Shown: positions 54,310 to 62,201 of the stretch, in pieces
How the letters are laid out: each line of letters opens with the position of its first letter
Position numbering within the stretch: position 1 is the first letter of the stretch
Source of the DNA: Fuscovulum blasticum DSM 2131
GTDB taxonomy: Bacteria > Pseudomonadota > Alphaproteobacteria > Rhodobacterales > Rhodobacteraceae
DNA: 64,000 nucleotides
Reading direction: 5' to 3'
Assembly: GCF_003034965.1 (NCBI RefSeq)
Contig: NZ_PZKE01000001.1
Location: forward strand, 248,001-312,000
Notes under the pieces: generated by a model
What the model was told of the DNA's origin: nothing
What the model saw: the letters and a program-made list of their open reading frames with translations, nothing else
Databases searched by the model: none
Position numbers and translations under genes: made by a program

Positions 54310-54969
54310 ATGGCATTGGCAGAAATCGTGGCGCGCATCCGCAAGGCCGAGGCTGCGGCAGGCCGCGCGCCGGGCAGCGTGACGCTGATCGCGGTGTCCA
54401 AGGTGCAGCCGGCAGACCGGGTTGCCGCGGTGCTGGGCGCCGGGCAGCGGGTGTTCGGGGAAAACTATGTGCAGGAAGCGGCGGGCAAATGGCCGGCATG
54501 GCGCGACCAGTTTCCCGGCGTGAAGCTGCACATGATCGGGCCGCTGCAAACCAACAAGGCCAAGGTCGCGGTCGATCTGTTCGATGCGATTCACACGGTT
54601 GATCGGCCCAGCCTGGCGGAAAAGCTGGCCCGTCTGGCCGAATCGCGCGGCACCAGCCCCGAGCTGTTCGTGCAGGTGAACACCGGGGCCGAACCCCAGA
54701 AGGCCGGTATCCTGCCCGAAGACGCCGACGCCTTCATCGCCACGCTGCGCGGTCTGGGTCTGCCGCTGGCGGGCCTGATGTGTATTCCACCCGAAGATCA
54801 GGACAGCACCCCGCATTTCGCCCTGCTGGCGGCCATGGCCGAACGCAACGGCCTGACCGGCCTGTCGATGGGCATGAGCGCCGATTTCGAAGCCGCCATC
54901 GCGCAGGGCGCCACCCATGTGCGGGTGGGCAGCGCCATCTTTGGCGACCGGGTGCCGCAGCCGCGCTGA
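54310..54969 (+). CDS. YggS-family PLP homeostasis protein
   Basis: 219-aa PLP-binding TIM-barrel protein (YggS/PLPBP) that buffers free pyridoxal phosphate and affects amino-acid pools. The PLP lysine is K31 in IAVSKVQ; FGENYVQEA, HMIGPLQTNKAK and LSMGMSADFEAAI are conserved. ATG 54310 is favoured by the GGGGG stretch six bases before it; ATG 54289 falls in a tandem repeat. Confidence 0.92.
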   Translation: MALAEIVARIRKAEAAAGRAPGSVTLIAVSKVQPADRVAAVLGAGQRVFGENYVQEAAGKWPAWRDQFPGVKLHMIGPLQTNKAKVAVDLFDAIHTVDRPSLAEKLARLAESRGTSPELFVQVNTGAEPQKAGILPEDADAFIATLRGLGLPLAGLMCIPPEDQDSTPHFALLAAMAERNGLTGLSMGMSADFEAAIAQGATHVRVGSAIFGDRVPQPR

Positions 54970-54986
54970 CCGGACGGGACCGATGC

Positions 54987-55015
54987 TTGACAAGGCAGGG
55001 GTGTCTTTCTAAAGA
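54987..55015 (+). promoter_or_regulatory. Strong sigma-70 promoter of exbB-exbD-tonB
   Basis: Perfect TTGACA (54987-54992), 17 bases, TAAAGA (55010-55015). The -10 lies within a perfect 7-bp inverted repeat, TGTCTTT-CT-AAAGACA (55002-55017). Confidence 0.75.
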
Positions 55016-55021
55016 CATTCC

Positions 55022-55036
55022 TGACAGATACAGTCA
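55022..55036. promoter_or_regulatory. IRO-type iron-responsive operator (TGA-N9-TCA)
   Basis: TGACAGATACAGTCA matches the RirA iron-responsive operator consensus TGA-N9-TCA and extends to an imperfect palindrome, ATTCCTGAC / GTCAGAAT. It sits at the predicted transcription start of the TonB operon, the right place for repression under high iron. Rhodobacterales also use a related Rrf2/IscR-type regulator, so the binding protein is not settled. Confidence 0.6.
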
Positions 55037-55116
55037 GAATCCTCTGCCGCCAGCCTCGCGCGCCAACCGGCCCGGCCAGCCCCCTTGCAGACAAGACCCA
55101 AGGGACTGCCCCGCCG

Positions 55117-55989
55117 ATGCGCCGCCAGGCCACCCCCCGCACGACCCTTCGCCTTGCCGTCACTGTGCTTGGCTGCCTGCTGGCCGCGCCTGCCTGGGCG
55201 CAAACCCCCGACACGCCGCCCGTGGTGGGGACCGCGCCGCCCGCGCTGGCGCTGACGCCGGAAACCGCCCTGACCCCGCCGCCCCTTTCGGGCGTGCCGG
55301 TCACGGGTGCCGTTGCGCATGGGTCGAAGGCCGCCGATCTTGCCCCGCTGGTGCTTGAGGCGCATCCGGTGGTGCAGGCGGTGATGGCGCTGCTGGCGGC
55401 TGCCGTTTTCGCGGTGCTGACCGTGTTCCTGTACAAGCTGGTGGAATACCGGATCGCGTTTTCCCGGCTGGCCCGGTCAGCCCGCGCGCTGGGGCAGGAC
55501 AAGGCCGCCTCCGGCCTGCCGTCCTGTCCGCTCATGGCCAGCAATCAGGCGGCGCGGCAGGAAATCGCAGACCTGCCGGCCCGGCTGACCTCCGACCTGC
55601 GCGCCTCGGCGCGTGAGCGGCTGGACCTGTCGCTGGCGCGAATCGAGGCGGCGGCGGTGCAGCGGCTGCGCAGCGGCACCGGGCTTCTGGCCTCGATCGG
55701 GGCGGTGGGGCCGTTCGTGGGGCTGTTCGGCACCGTCTTCGGCATCATGAACAGCTTCATGGCGATTGCCGAAACCAAGACGACCAACCTGTCGGTGGTG
55801 GCCCCCGGCATTGCCGAGGCTCTGCTGGCCACCGGGCTGGGGCTGGTCGCGGCGATTCCGGCGGTGCTGCTGTACAACCATCTGACACGGCGCATCGCGG
55901 CCTATCGCCACCGTCTGGCGGATGGCACGGCCGAGGTGCTGCGCAGTTTCAGCCGCGCGCTGGATGCCCGCATGGCGGCAGGGGGCTGA
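55117..55989 (+). CDS. exbB: ExbB (TonB-system proton channel subunit)
   Basis: 290-aa inner-membrane protein; a signal peptide to about residue 28 and a Pro/Ala-rich periplasmic segment precede the MotA/TolQ/ExbB core. Transmembrane segments lie at about 88-108, 185-208 and 227-250, with GAVGPFVGLFGTVFGIMNSF as the channel hallmark. N-terminally extended ExbB of this kind is common in Proteobacteria with a dedicated iron or haem uptake system. Three bases separate it from exbD. Confidence 0.92.
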   Translation: MRRQATPRTTLRLAVTVLGCLLAAPAWAQTPDTPPVVGTAPPALALTPETALTPPPLSGVPVTGAVAHGSKAADLAPLVLEAHPVVQAVMALLAAAVFAVLTVFLYKLVEYRIAFSRLARSARALGQDKAASGLPSCPLMASNQAARQEIADLPARLTSDLRASARERLDLSLARIEAAAVQRLRSGTGLLASIGAVGPFVGLFGTVFGIMNSFMAIAETKTTNLSVVAPGIAEALLATGLGLVAAIPAVLLYNHLTRRIAAYRHRLADGTAEVLRSFSRALDARMAAGG

Positions 55990-55992
55990 CAC

Positions 55993-56403
55993 ATGGCGCT
56001 GCGGCTGGACGAAGGCGACACCGAACTGAGCGAGATCAACGTCACGCCTTTCATCGACGTGATTCTGGTGCTGCTGATCGTGTTCATGGTGGCGGCGCCG
56101 CTGTCCACCGTGGATGTGCAGGTGAACCTGCCCGCATCGTCCGCCCCGCCCGCCGACCGGCCGGCAGACCCGCTTTGGCTGACCTTCACCGAAAGCCGCG
56201 CCCTGTTGCTGGACGAAACCGAAATCGACCGCAACGCCCTGGCGGCCGTGCTGGACGCGCGCACCGGCGGCCAGCGGGACACGCCGGTCTTCCTGCGGGC
56301 CGACCGCAGCATCGACTATGGCGCGCTGATGGGCGTCCTCGATTCGCTGCGCCGGGCCGGCTATCTGAAAGTGGCCCTCGTCGGGCTTGAGGGGGCGCCA
56401 TGA
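55993..56403 (+). CDS. exbD: ExbD (TonB-system)
   Basis: 136-aa protein with one transmembrane helix (about 20-38). The pore aspartate is in NVTPFIDVILVLLIVFM (D25); a periplasmic domain with FLRADRSIDYGALMGVLDSLRRAGYLKVALV follows. The stop overlaps tonB (ATGA). It forms the proton-driven motor with ExbB. Confidence 0.93.
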   Translation: MALRLDEGDTELSEINVTPFIDVILVLLIVFMVAAPLSTVDVQVNLPASSAPPADRPADPLWLTFTESRALLLDETEIDRNALAAVLDARTGGQRDTPVFLRADRSIDYGALMGVLDSLRRAGYLKVALVGLEGAP

Positions 56404-57185
56404 TGCTGCCGCAGACCCGAACCGCCCCCGGCTGGATCGCCGCCGCCACTGTTGCCGCCGCCTTGCTGTCCGGCGCCGCCGTCGCGCTGACCTTGCAGGA
56501 CCGGGCCGCCCCGGTGGCGCTGATGATCGACCTGGCGCCGGTGCCCGCCGTGGCGCCGGCGATGTCGGCCGTGGCCGACCCCGCGCCGCAGGTCATGGAT
56601 GAGATGCCGGATCTGGCCGATCCGATGGACGTGGCCGAAGCGAAACCGCCGGTCCCCAAGGCCGAAACCGCCCCGGACCTGCCGCACCCCCGGCCCGCGA
56701 TGGCAATGCCAGAGCCTGACGTGCCGGCGCAGGCCGATATGGCCCTGCTGCCGCCGCAAAAGGAACCCCCGGCAAAGAAAGTGGCCAAGGCCGACCCGAA
56801 GCCCGAGGCACCGAAGGCCAAGAAGAAAAAGAACAAACCCGCGAAAGAGGCCAAGGTTTCCAAGGCCACATCCGCCGGTGCCACCGCGCCCACGGCGGGC
56901 GCCAAGGCCAAAAGCGGCGGCTCCGTCTCTCCGGCGGCCTATGCCAAGGCGGTGATGAAGAAGGTTCGCGCCACCCGCAAACAGGCCGGCGCGGGCCGGG
57001 GAACGGTGCAGGTCGGCTTCAGCATCGCGGCGGACGGCAGCCTTGCCGGGGTGCGGGTGCTGCAAAGTTCGGGCAATGCCGCGCTGGACGAAGTGGCGGT
57101 CAGCCACATCCGCCGGTCTGCCCCGTTCCCGGCCCCGCCCGAAGGCGCAGGCCGCAGCTATTCGTTCGAATTCGTCGGCAAATAG
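56400..57185 (+). CDS. tonB: TonB energy transducer
   Basis: 261-aa protein: N-terminal anchor (about 12-32), a long Pro/Lys/Ala spacer (about 60-165, with EAPKAKKKKNKPAKEAK), and a C-terminal TonB domain (about 175-261) with VQVGFSIAADGSLAGVRVLQSS and YSFEFVGK. It spans the periplasm to energise TonB-dependent receptors; no such receptor is in the window. Its 3' end overlaps pxpC on the other strand by 28 bases. Confidence 0.93.
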   Translation: MMLPQTRTAPGWIAAATVAAALLSGAAVALTLQDRAAPVALMIDLAPVPAVAPAMSAVADPAPQVMDEMPDLADPMDVAEAKPPVPKAETAPDLPHPRPAMAMPEPDVPAQADMALLPPQKEPPAKKVAKADPKPEAPKAKKKKNKPAKEAKVSKATSAGATAPTAGAKAKSGGSVSPAAYAKAVMKKVRATRKQAGAGRGTVQVGFSIAADGSLAGVRVLQSSGNAALDEVAVSHIRRSAPFPAPPEGAGRSYSFEFVGK

Positions 57186-58126
57186 GGCCGCGCCAGCGCC
57201 GAAAGATACTGGTCCACCGCCCGCGCCCGCTGCCGGGCGATCTGCACCGCCTCCTCCGGGGTGATCAGCCGGAACCGTAGCGGATCGCCGGGGCGGCATT
57301 GCACCAGACCGTCCACGTCATCGGCCAGAAGCGTGGCGATCTTGGGGTAGCCGCCGGTTGTCTGGTGGTCAGACAGCAGGATCATCGGGCGGCCATCGCC
57401 CGCCACCTGTACCGACCCGCGCAAGATCGGTTCGGACGGAATCCCCAGCGATTCTTCCGGTGGCAGCGACGGGCCGTCCAGGCGCAGACCCATGCGGTCA
57501 ATGGCGCTGCTGACAAGGAAGGTGCCGGTGGCAAGGCGGGTCCGCACCTCGGGCGGGAAAAAGCGTTCCTGCGGGCCCCAGACCGCATGAAGCAGATGGC
57601 GCGGCCGGGTCCAGACCGGGCAGGGGATGCTGCGCTCGGCGGTCTCGCACTGGCTGGGTCCGGTCACCCGCAACACCCGGCCGGCCACCAGCCGCCCGCC
57701 GCCAAGGCCCGAAAGCCCGTGGGTGGCGGTGCTGCCCAGCCAGGTTTCGCTGATCAGGTGGCCTGCCACGGCCAGGCAGGCCCAGCTTCCCCAGGGTCCA
57801 AGCCGCACGGTCAGCCGCTGGCCCGCGCGCAGGGTGAAAACCGACCATGACCCCAGCTTGCGGCCGTCGATATGCAGGATGAAGCCGCCGCCCACCATGG
57901 CCAGCGTCACCGCACCGCTCAGGCAATCCAGCACCAGCCCGCCGGGCGAAACCTCGATCCCGGTGGCGTCGGGCGGGTTGCCAAGGGCGGTGTTGGCGAT
58001 CCGCAGCGCCTTGCGGTCCATTGGACCCGAAGCGGGTACGCCAAAGCGCATCTGGCCGGGGCGGCCACCATCCTGAAGGGTGACATGCGGTCCGGCAAAG
58101 ACCACGCGAAGCAGTGCCTCAGTCAT
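57158..58126 (-). CDS. pxpC: 5-oxoprolinase subunit C (biotin-dependent carboxyltransferase/KipA family)
   Basis: 322-aa subunit of ATP-dependent 5-oxoprolinase, which opens pyroglutamate to glutamate. It begins LLRVVFAGPHVTLQDGGRPG, then MRFGVPASGPMDRKALRIAN and LVSSAIDRMGLRLDG, all diagnostic. The ATG at 58126 overlaps pxpB by eight bases; the longer frame lies inside pxpB. Last gene of pxpA-pxpB-pxpC, and its end overlaps the convergent tonB by 28 bases. Confidence 0.92.
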   Translation of the reverse strand: MTEALLRVVFAGPHVTLQDGGRPGQMRFGVPASGPMDRKALRIANTALGNPPDATGIEVSPGGLVLDCLSGAVTLAMVGGGFILHIDGRKLGSWSVFTLRAGQRLTVRLGPWGSWACLAVAGHLISETWLGSTATHGLSGLGGGRLVAGRVLRVTGPSQCETAERSIPCPVWTRPRHLLHAVWGPQERFFPPEVRTRLATGTFLVSSAIDRMGLRLDGPSLPPEESLGIPSEPILRGSVQVAGDGRPMILLSDHQTTGGYPKIATLLADDVDGLVQCRPGDPLRFRLITPEEAVQIARQRARAVDQYLSALARPYLPTNSNE

Positions 58127-58823
58127 CGGCACCCTCCTTGCGGGCCAGTTCAAAGGCAGCGCGGGTGATGCGGCGGAAGATCACCCTGTCCCCGACATCG
58201 AACAGGAAGGGGCGGGCCGGATCGTCCAGCAGGATGGGCGTGGGAGAGCGGCCGATGATCCACCAGCCGGTCGGCATGGTCAGGGTCGAGACCAGGCATT
58301 GCGGGCCGGCGATCAGCACCGACCCCGCCACCACCCCGCGCACCGGCGCAGGCTTGCGGTTCAGCCGCAAGGCGGGCGGCACCCCGGCCAGATAGGCATA
58401 GCCCGGCGCGAAACCGTACATGTAGACGTGATAGCGCCCCGCCAGATGCGCGGCGATCACCGCCTCACGGTCCAGCCCGGTGCGTTGTGCCACGGCGTCA
58501 AGATCGGGTGCCAGCGGGGCATCATAGCAAACCTCGACCACCCGTTCCGCAGGTTGCCGGTTCACGGTCGCGCCGGCCTGGATCAGCCTGCGCAGAGACG
58601 ATTCCACGGCGCGATGATCGGTTTCCAGCGGGTCGAAATCGACCAGCAGGCTGACATAGGCCGGCACCGCTTCACGCATCCCGCGCGGCGGGTCCGACGC
58701 CAGTGCAAGATCAAGCGCCAGAACGGCGGCATGGGCGTCGTCCGACAGGGTTTCGGCGAATTCGACCTGCACCGCATGGTCGGCCACGGCGCGGAACCGC
58801 GGGCTGGCGGGGGTTGGGGTCAT
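58119..58823 (-). CDS. pxpB: 5-oxoprolinase subunit B (KipI family)
   Basis: 234-aa subunit with VYMYGFAPGYAYLAGVP and RGVVAGSVLIAGPQCLVSTL as family markers and GWWIIGRSP near the end. In Bacillus the relative KipI inhibits kinase A; in enzyme complexes it works with PxpA and PxpC. It is coupled at both ends by overlaps (ATGA with pxpA, eight bases with pxpC). Confidence 0.92.
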   Translation of the reverse strand: MTPTPASPRFRAVADHAVQVEFAETLSDDAHAAVLALDLALASDPPRGMREAVPAYVSLLVDFDPLETDHRAVESSLRRLIQAGATVNRQPAERVVEVCYDAPLAPDLDAVAQRTGLDREAVIAAHLAGRYHVYMYGFAPGYAYLAGVPPALRLNRKPAPVRGVVAGSVLIAGPQCLVSTLTMPTGWWIIGRSPTPILLDDPARPFLFDVGDRVIFRRITRAAFELARKEGADD

Positions 58824-59584
58824 GCGGGCACCAGAAAGGGCGTGACGGTCACGCCTTCGGCCAGAAGGCGTGCGCGCAGGCGTTGCGCCAGTTGCAGCGC
58901 ACCCGGCGAATCGCCATGGACGCAGATCGACTGCGCGTTCAGCGGAATGGACCCGCCGCCCTGCACCGGCATCCGGCCGGATCGCAGCAGGGCAATCAGC
59001 CGGTCCGCCGCCTCATCCGCATCATGGATCAGCGCGCCGGGCTGGCCGCGCGGAACCAGCCGCCCGTTCGGCAGATACCCCCGGTCGGCAAAGATTTCCG
59101 AGATGGCGCTCAGCCCGGCGGCCCGGGCGGCGATTTCCAGCTCCGTGCCCGAAATGGCCAGAACCGCCAGATCGCCCGGCAGGGCCGCGATGGCGGCCAC
59201 GATGGCCGCCGCCACGGCGGCATCATCGGCGGCCAGATTGGCCAGCGCGCCATGCGGCTTCACATAGCGCACCCGCGTTCCGGCAACTGCAGCCACAGCT
59301 TGCAGGCTACCCACCTGCGCGGCCACCATGCGGCCAATCGCGGCCGGGGTCATGGGAATGATGCGCCGCCCGAACCCTTCACGGTCGGCATAGCCGGGGT
59401 GGGCGCCGACGATCACGCCATGATCGGCGGCCAGCCGCAGGGTGGCGAACATCGTTTCCGGGTCACCGGCATGGCCGCCGCAGGCAATGTTGGCGCTGGT
59501 GACCACGGTCAGCAGCGCCGCGTCATCGCCCATGGCCCAGGGGCCATAGCCTTCCCCCAGATCAGAGTTCAGGTCGATCCGCAT
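58820..59584 (-). CDS. pxpA: 5-oxoprolinase subunit A (LamB/YcsF family)
   Basis: 254-aa protein with MRIDLNSDLGEGYGPWAMGDD at the start, SANIACGGHAGDP, VGAHPGYADREGFGRR, YVKPHGALAN and ICVHGDSPGAL, all signatures of LamB/YcsF. Subunit A is the catalytic core of the pxpABC complex. The ATG at 59584 is chosen, since the frame extension to 59746 runs past the terminator hairpin of the upstream operon. Confidence 0.95.
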   Translation of the reverse strand: MRIDLNSDLGEGYGPWAMGDDAALLTVVTSANIACGGHAGDPETMFATLRLAADHGVIVGAHPGYADREGFGRRIIPMTPAAIGRMVAAQVGSLQAVAAVAGTRVRYVKPHGALANLAADDAAVAAAIVAAIAALPGDLAVLAISGTELEIAARAAGLSAISEIFADRGYLPNGRLVPRGQPGALIHDADEAADRLIALLRSGRMPVQGGGSIPLNAQSICVHGDSPGALQLAQRLRARLLAEGVTVTPFLVPA

Positions 59585-59620
59585 TGTCCCCCACCTTATG
59601 GTTCGGGGCCAGTGAAGACC

Positions 59621-59650
59621 GAAGCCGCGCCGGTGGCAAGGCGCGGCTTC
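59621..59650 (-). terminator. Terminator-like hairpin after the ALDH operon
   Basis: Perfect 11-bp stem GAAGCCGCGCC (59621-59631) / GGCGCGGCTTC (59640-59650) with an 8-base loop, eight bases after the ALDH stop. No clear U-tract, so termination may be Rho-assisted. Confidence 0.6.
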
Positions 59651-59658
59651 GTCGCGGG

Positions 59659-61164
59659 TCAGACGTCGAAACGCACACCCTGCGCCAGCGGCAGCTTGGC
59701 GGAATAGTTCACCGTGCTGGTCTGCCGGCGCATATAGCCCTTCCACGCGTCAGAGCCGCTTTCGCGCCCGCCGCCGGTTTCCTTTTCGCCACCGAAGGCG
59801 CCGCCGATTTCGGCACCCGAGGGGCCGATGTTGACGTTGGCGATGCCGCAGTCGGACCCGGCAGCCGAAAGGAAGGTTTCCGCTTCGCGCAGGTTCAGCG
59901 TGAAGATGCAGGACGACAGGCCCTGCGGCACGCCGTTTTGCAGCGCAATCGCCTCGTCCAGGGTTTCATAGCCCAGGACATACAGGATCGGGGCGAAGGT
60001 TTCCTCGCGCACGGTTTCGGTCTGCGCCGGCATTTCCACCAGCGCCGGTTCCACATAGGCGCCGCCCTGGGGCACGCCCTCGGCCACGGCGCGGCCTCCA
60101 TGCACGGTGCCGCCTTCCGACTTGGCCTTCGCCAGTTGCGCCAGCATCCGGTCGCGCGAGGCCTGGTCGATCAGCGGGCCGATCAGCGTGGTGGGTTTGC
60201 GCGGGTCGCCGATGGGCAGGCTGGCATAGGCCTTGGTCAGCCGCGCCACCAGTTCCGCACGGATCGAGTGATGCGCGATCAGCCGGCGGAGCGAGGTGCA
60301 GCGCTGGCCCGCGGTGCCGACAGCGCCGAAGACGATGGCACGCACCGCCATGTCAAGATCGGCCGAAGGCGCCACGATCATCGCGTTGTTGCCGCCCAGT
60401 TCCAGGATCGACCGGCCCCAGCGGGCCGCGACCTTGGGCCCCACGATGGCCCCCATCCGGGTAGAGCCGGTGGCCGACAGGACCGGCACGTCCGGCGACA
60501 CGACCAGCGCCTCGCCGATGGCGGGACCGCCGATCACCAGTTGCGACAGGCCCTCGGGCGCATCATCGCCAAAGCGGACCAGCGCGCGTTCAAGACAGCG
60601 ATGTGCGGCAATGGCGGTCAGCGGGGTTTTCTCGGACGGCTTCCAGATCACCGGGTTGCCGCAGACCAGCGCAAGGGCGGCGTTCCACGACCAGACGGCC
60701 ACCGGGAAGTTGAAGGCGCTGATCACGCCCACTGGCCCGATCGGGTGCCAGGTTTCCGCCATGCGGTGGCCAGGGCGTTCGCTGGCGATGGTCAGGCCGT
60801 AAAGCTGCCGCGACAGGCCAACGGCGAAATCGCAGATGTCGATCATCTCCTGCACTTCGCCCAGGCCTTCGCTGGTGATCTTGCCCACTTCCAGCGTGAC
60901 CAGCGCGCCCAGCTCCGCCTTGGCGCTGCGCAGTTCCTCGCCCAGCAGGCGCACCAGTTCGCCCCGGCGCGGGGCCGGAACGTCACGCCAGGCGCGGAAG
61001 GCGGCCTGCGCGCGGGCGATCACCGCCGGCATCGCCGCCGGATCGGTTTCGTGAACTTTCGCCACCTCGGCGCCGTCGATGGGCGAACGCACGGCCAGCG
61101 TGCCGCCGGTCAGATCGGCGGCGGTCAGGCCGGCTGCGGCAAGAATGGGGGAATGGGTCATCAT
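59659..61164 (-). CDS. Aldehyde dehydrogenase, ALDH7 / aminoadipate-semialdehyde type
   Basis: 501-aa NAD-dependent aldehyde dehydrogenase. The nucleophile is C289 in GTAGQRCTSLRR, with the catalytic glutamate in LELGGNNAMIV. GPVGVISAFNFPVAVWSWNAALALVCGN and the C-terminal GSDAWKGYMRRQTSTVNYS place it with ALDH7 (antiquitin, piperideine-6-carboxylate dehydrogenase, AmaB), which oxidises L-2-aminoadipate semialdehyde in lysine breakdown. Substrate is inferred; no symbol is given. Two ATGs at 61164 and 61161 are possible; GGAG is four or seven bases upstream. Overlaps the preceding gene by four bases. Confidence 0.88.
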   Translation of the reverse strand: MMTHSPILAAAGLTAADLTGGTLAVRSPIDGAEVAKVHETDPAAMPAVIARAQAAFRAWRDVPAPRRGELVRLLGEELRSAKAELGALVTLEVGKITSEGLGEVQEMIDICDFAVGLSRQLYGLTIASERPGHRMAETWHPIGPVGVISAFNFPVAVWSWNAALALVCGNPVIWKPSEKTPLTAIAAHRCLERALVRFGDDAPEGLSQLVIGGPAIGEALVVSPDVPVLSATGSTRMGAIVGPKVAARWGRSILELGGNNAMIVAPSADLDMAVRAIVFGAVGTAGQRCTSLRRLIAHHSIRAELVARLTKAYASLPIGDPRKPTTLIGPLIDQASRDRMLAQLAKAKSEGGTVHGGRAVAEGVPQGGAYVEPALVEMPAQTETVREETFAPILYVLGYETLDEAIALQNGVPQGLSSCIFTLNLREAETFLSAAGSDCGIANVNIGPSGAEIGGAFGGEKETGGGRESGSDAWKGYMRRQTSTVNYSAKLPLAQGVRFDV

Positions 61165-62201
61165 CTGGCTCCGTTGGTGACACGGCCGCGCTGATCCTCA
61201 AGCCCCATGGACACAAGGATCGGGTCGGTCGTCTGTTGTTTCTGGAAATCGGTCTTGCTGCCCATCCCGCGCCAGTTGGCCAGGATCAGCGATTGTGCCA
61301 CCGCGCCGCCAAGGGTGTTCCCCGGCCCGGTGACGATGAACAGGTCCGGCGCGAATTCGCGCGCTGCGCTGCGCAGGGCAGCGGTCAGGTCATAGGTCTC
61401 GGTTACCTGATGGCCCAGGGTATAATCCCGCAGGGCCGCCGTGGTGTTTGCGCCCGGCCACCAGACATGGCCGCGTCCGTCGATCAGCGGCAGCGCCGGC
61501 TGGCGGAACAGCGCCTGCGGAAGCGCGGCCTGACCCTGCGCCGCCACCGGGGCCTGCAGCGCGGTGTGGAAGGCCGCGTGATTGCCCAGCCGCATGGGAA
61601 AGCGGCCCTGAACCGGCGGAACGGCGGCTTCAAACGCCTTGAGGCCCGCCTCGTTCCCGGCCAGCACCAGCAGGCCGCCAAGGTCGATCGACAGCGCCAG
61701 CGCATGGTCGGGCCGGGTGGCAATCTCGGCCATCAGCGCCAGCAGACCGGCCTTGCGTGCCGGATCGGGCACCCAGTCATCGCCCATCCAGGGATAGACA
61801 AGCTGGCCGCCGATCAGCGCATTCTGCATCAGCGTGCCCATGGTGTTGGCGATGCGGAACCCGTCGTCCGGCGTGGTGGCGCCGGCGCAGGCCAGGGCCG
61901 AATACCAGCCCATCGAATTGCCGGTCACGCCCACAACCCGGACAGCTTCCCCGTCCAGCGACAGGAAATCGCCCAGCGTCGCGGCAAAGATCAGCGCGCT
62001 GGCATTGTCCCCCCGGCTGTGCGTGGAAAGCGAGAATTTCGCCGCGCCGTCCAGCGCCGTCAGGGTTTCCTGCCCGGCCTGCGTCCGCAGGGCATCAAAC
62101 CGTGCCAGCAGGCCGGCATCTGGGAAGAAACGGCGCAGATAGCCCAGCTCCGGCGCGTTGTAGGTGCCCCGTCCGGGGCAGATCACGACAGCCGTCTTCA
62201 T
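61161..62201 (-). CDS. ACP S-malonyltransferase-like protein
   Basis: 346-aa protein of the malonyl/acyl transferase fold. It opens AVVICPGRGTYNAPELGYLRRFFP; the nucleophile motif is GNSMGWYSAL (GxSxG; canonical FabD has GHSLG), and a possible second catalytic histidine is in RLGNHAAFHTAL. Its length fits FabD-like proteins but the surroundings (E1 and ALDH) are not fatty acid synthesis, and no acyl carrier protein is next to it. The real acyl donor is unknown. It overlaps both neighbours by ATGA. ATG 62201 is preferred (GGAG eight bases upstream) over GTG 62207. Confidence 0.78.
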   Translation of the reverse strand: MKTAVVICPGRGTYNAPELGYLRRFFPDAGLLARFDALRTQAGQETLTALDGAAKFSLSTHSRGDNASALIFAATLGDFLSLDGEAVRVVGVTGNSMGWYSALACAGATTPDDGFRIANTMGTLMQNALIGGQLVYPWMGDDWVPDPARKAGLLALMAEIATRPDHALALSIDLGGLLVLAGNEAGLKAFEAAVPPVQGRFPMRLGNHAAFHTALQAPVAAQGQAALPQALFRQPALPLIDGRGHVWWPGANTTAALRDYTLGHQVTETYDLTAALRSAAREFAPDLFIVTGPGNTLGGAVAQSLILANWRGMGSKTDFQKQQTTDPILVSMGLEDQRGRVTNGAR

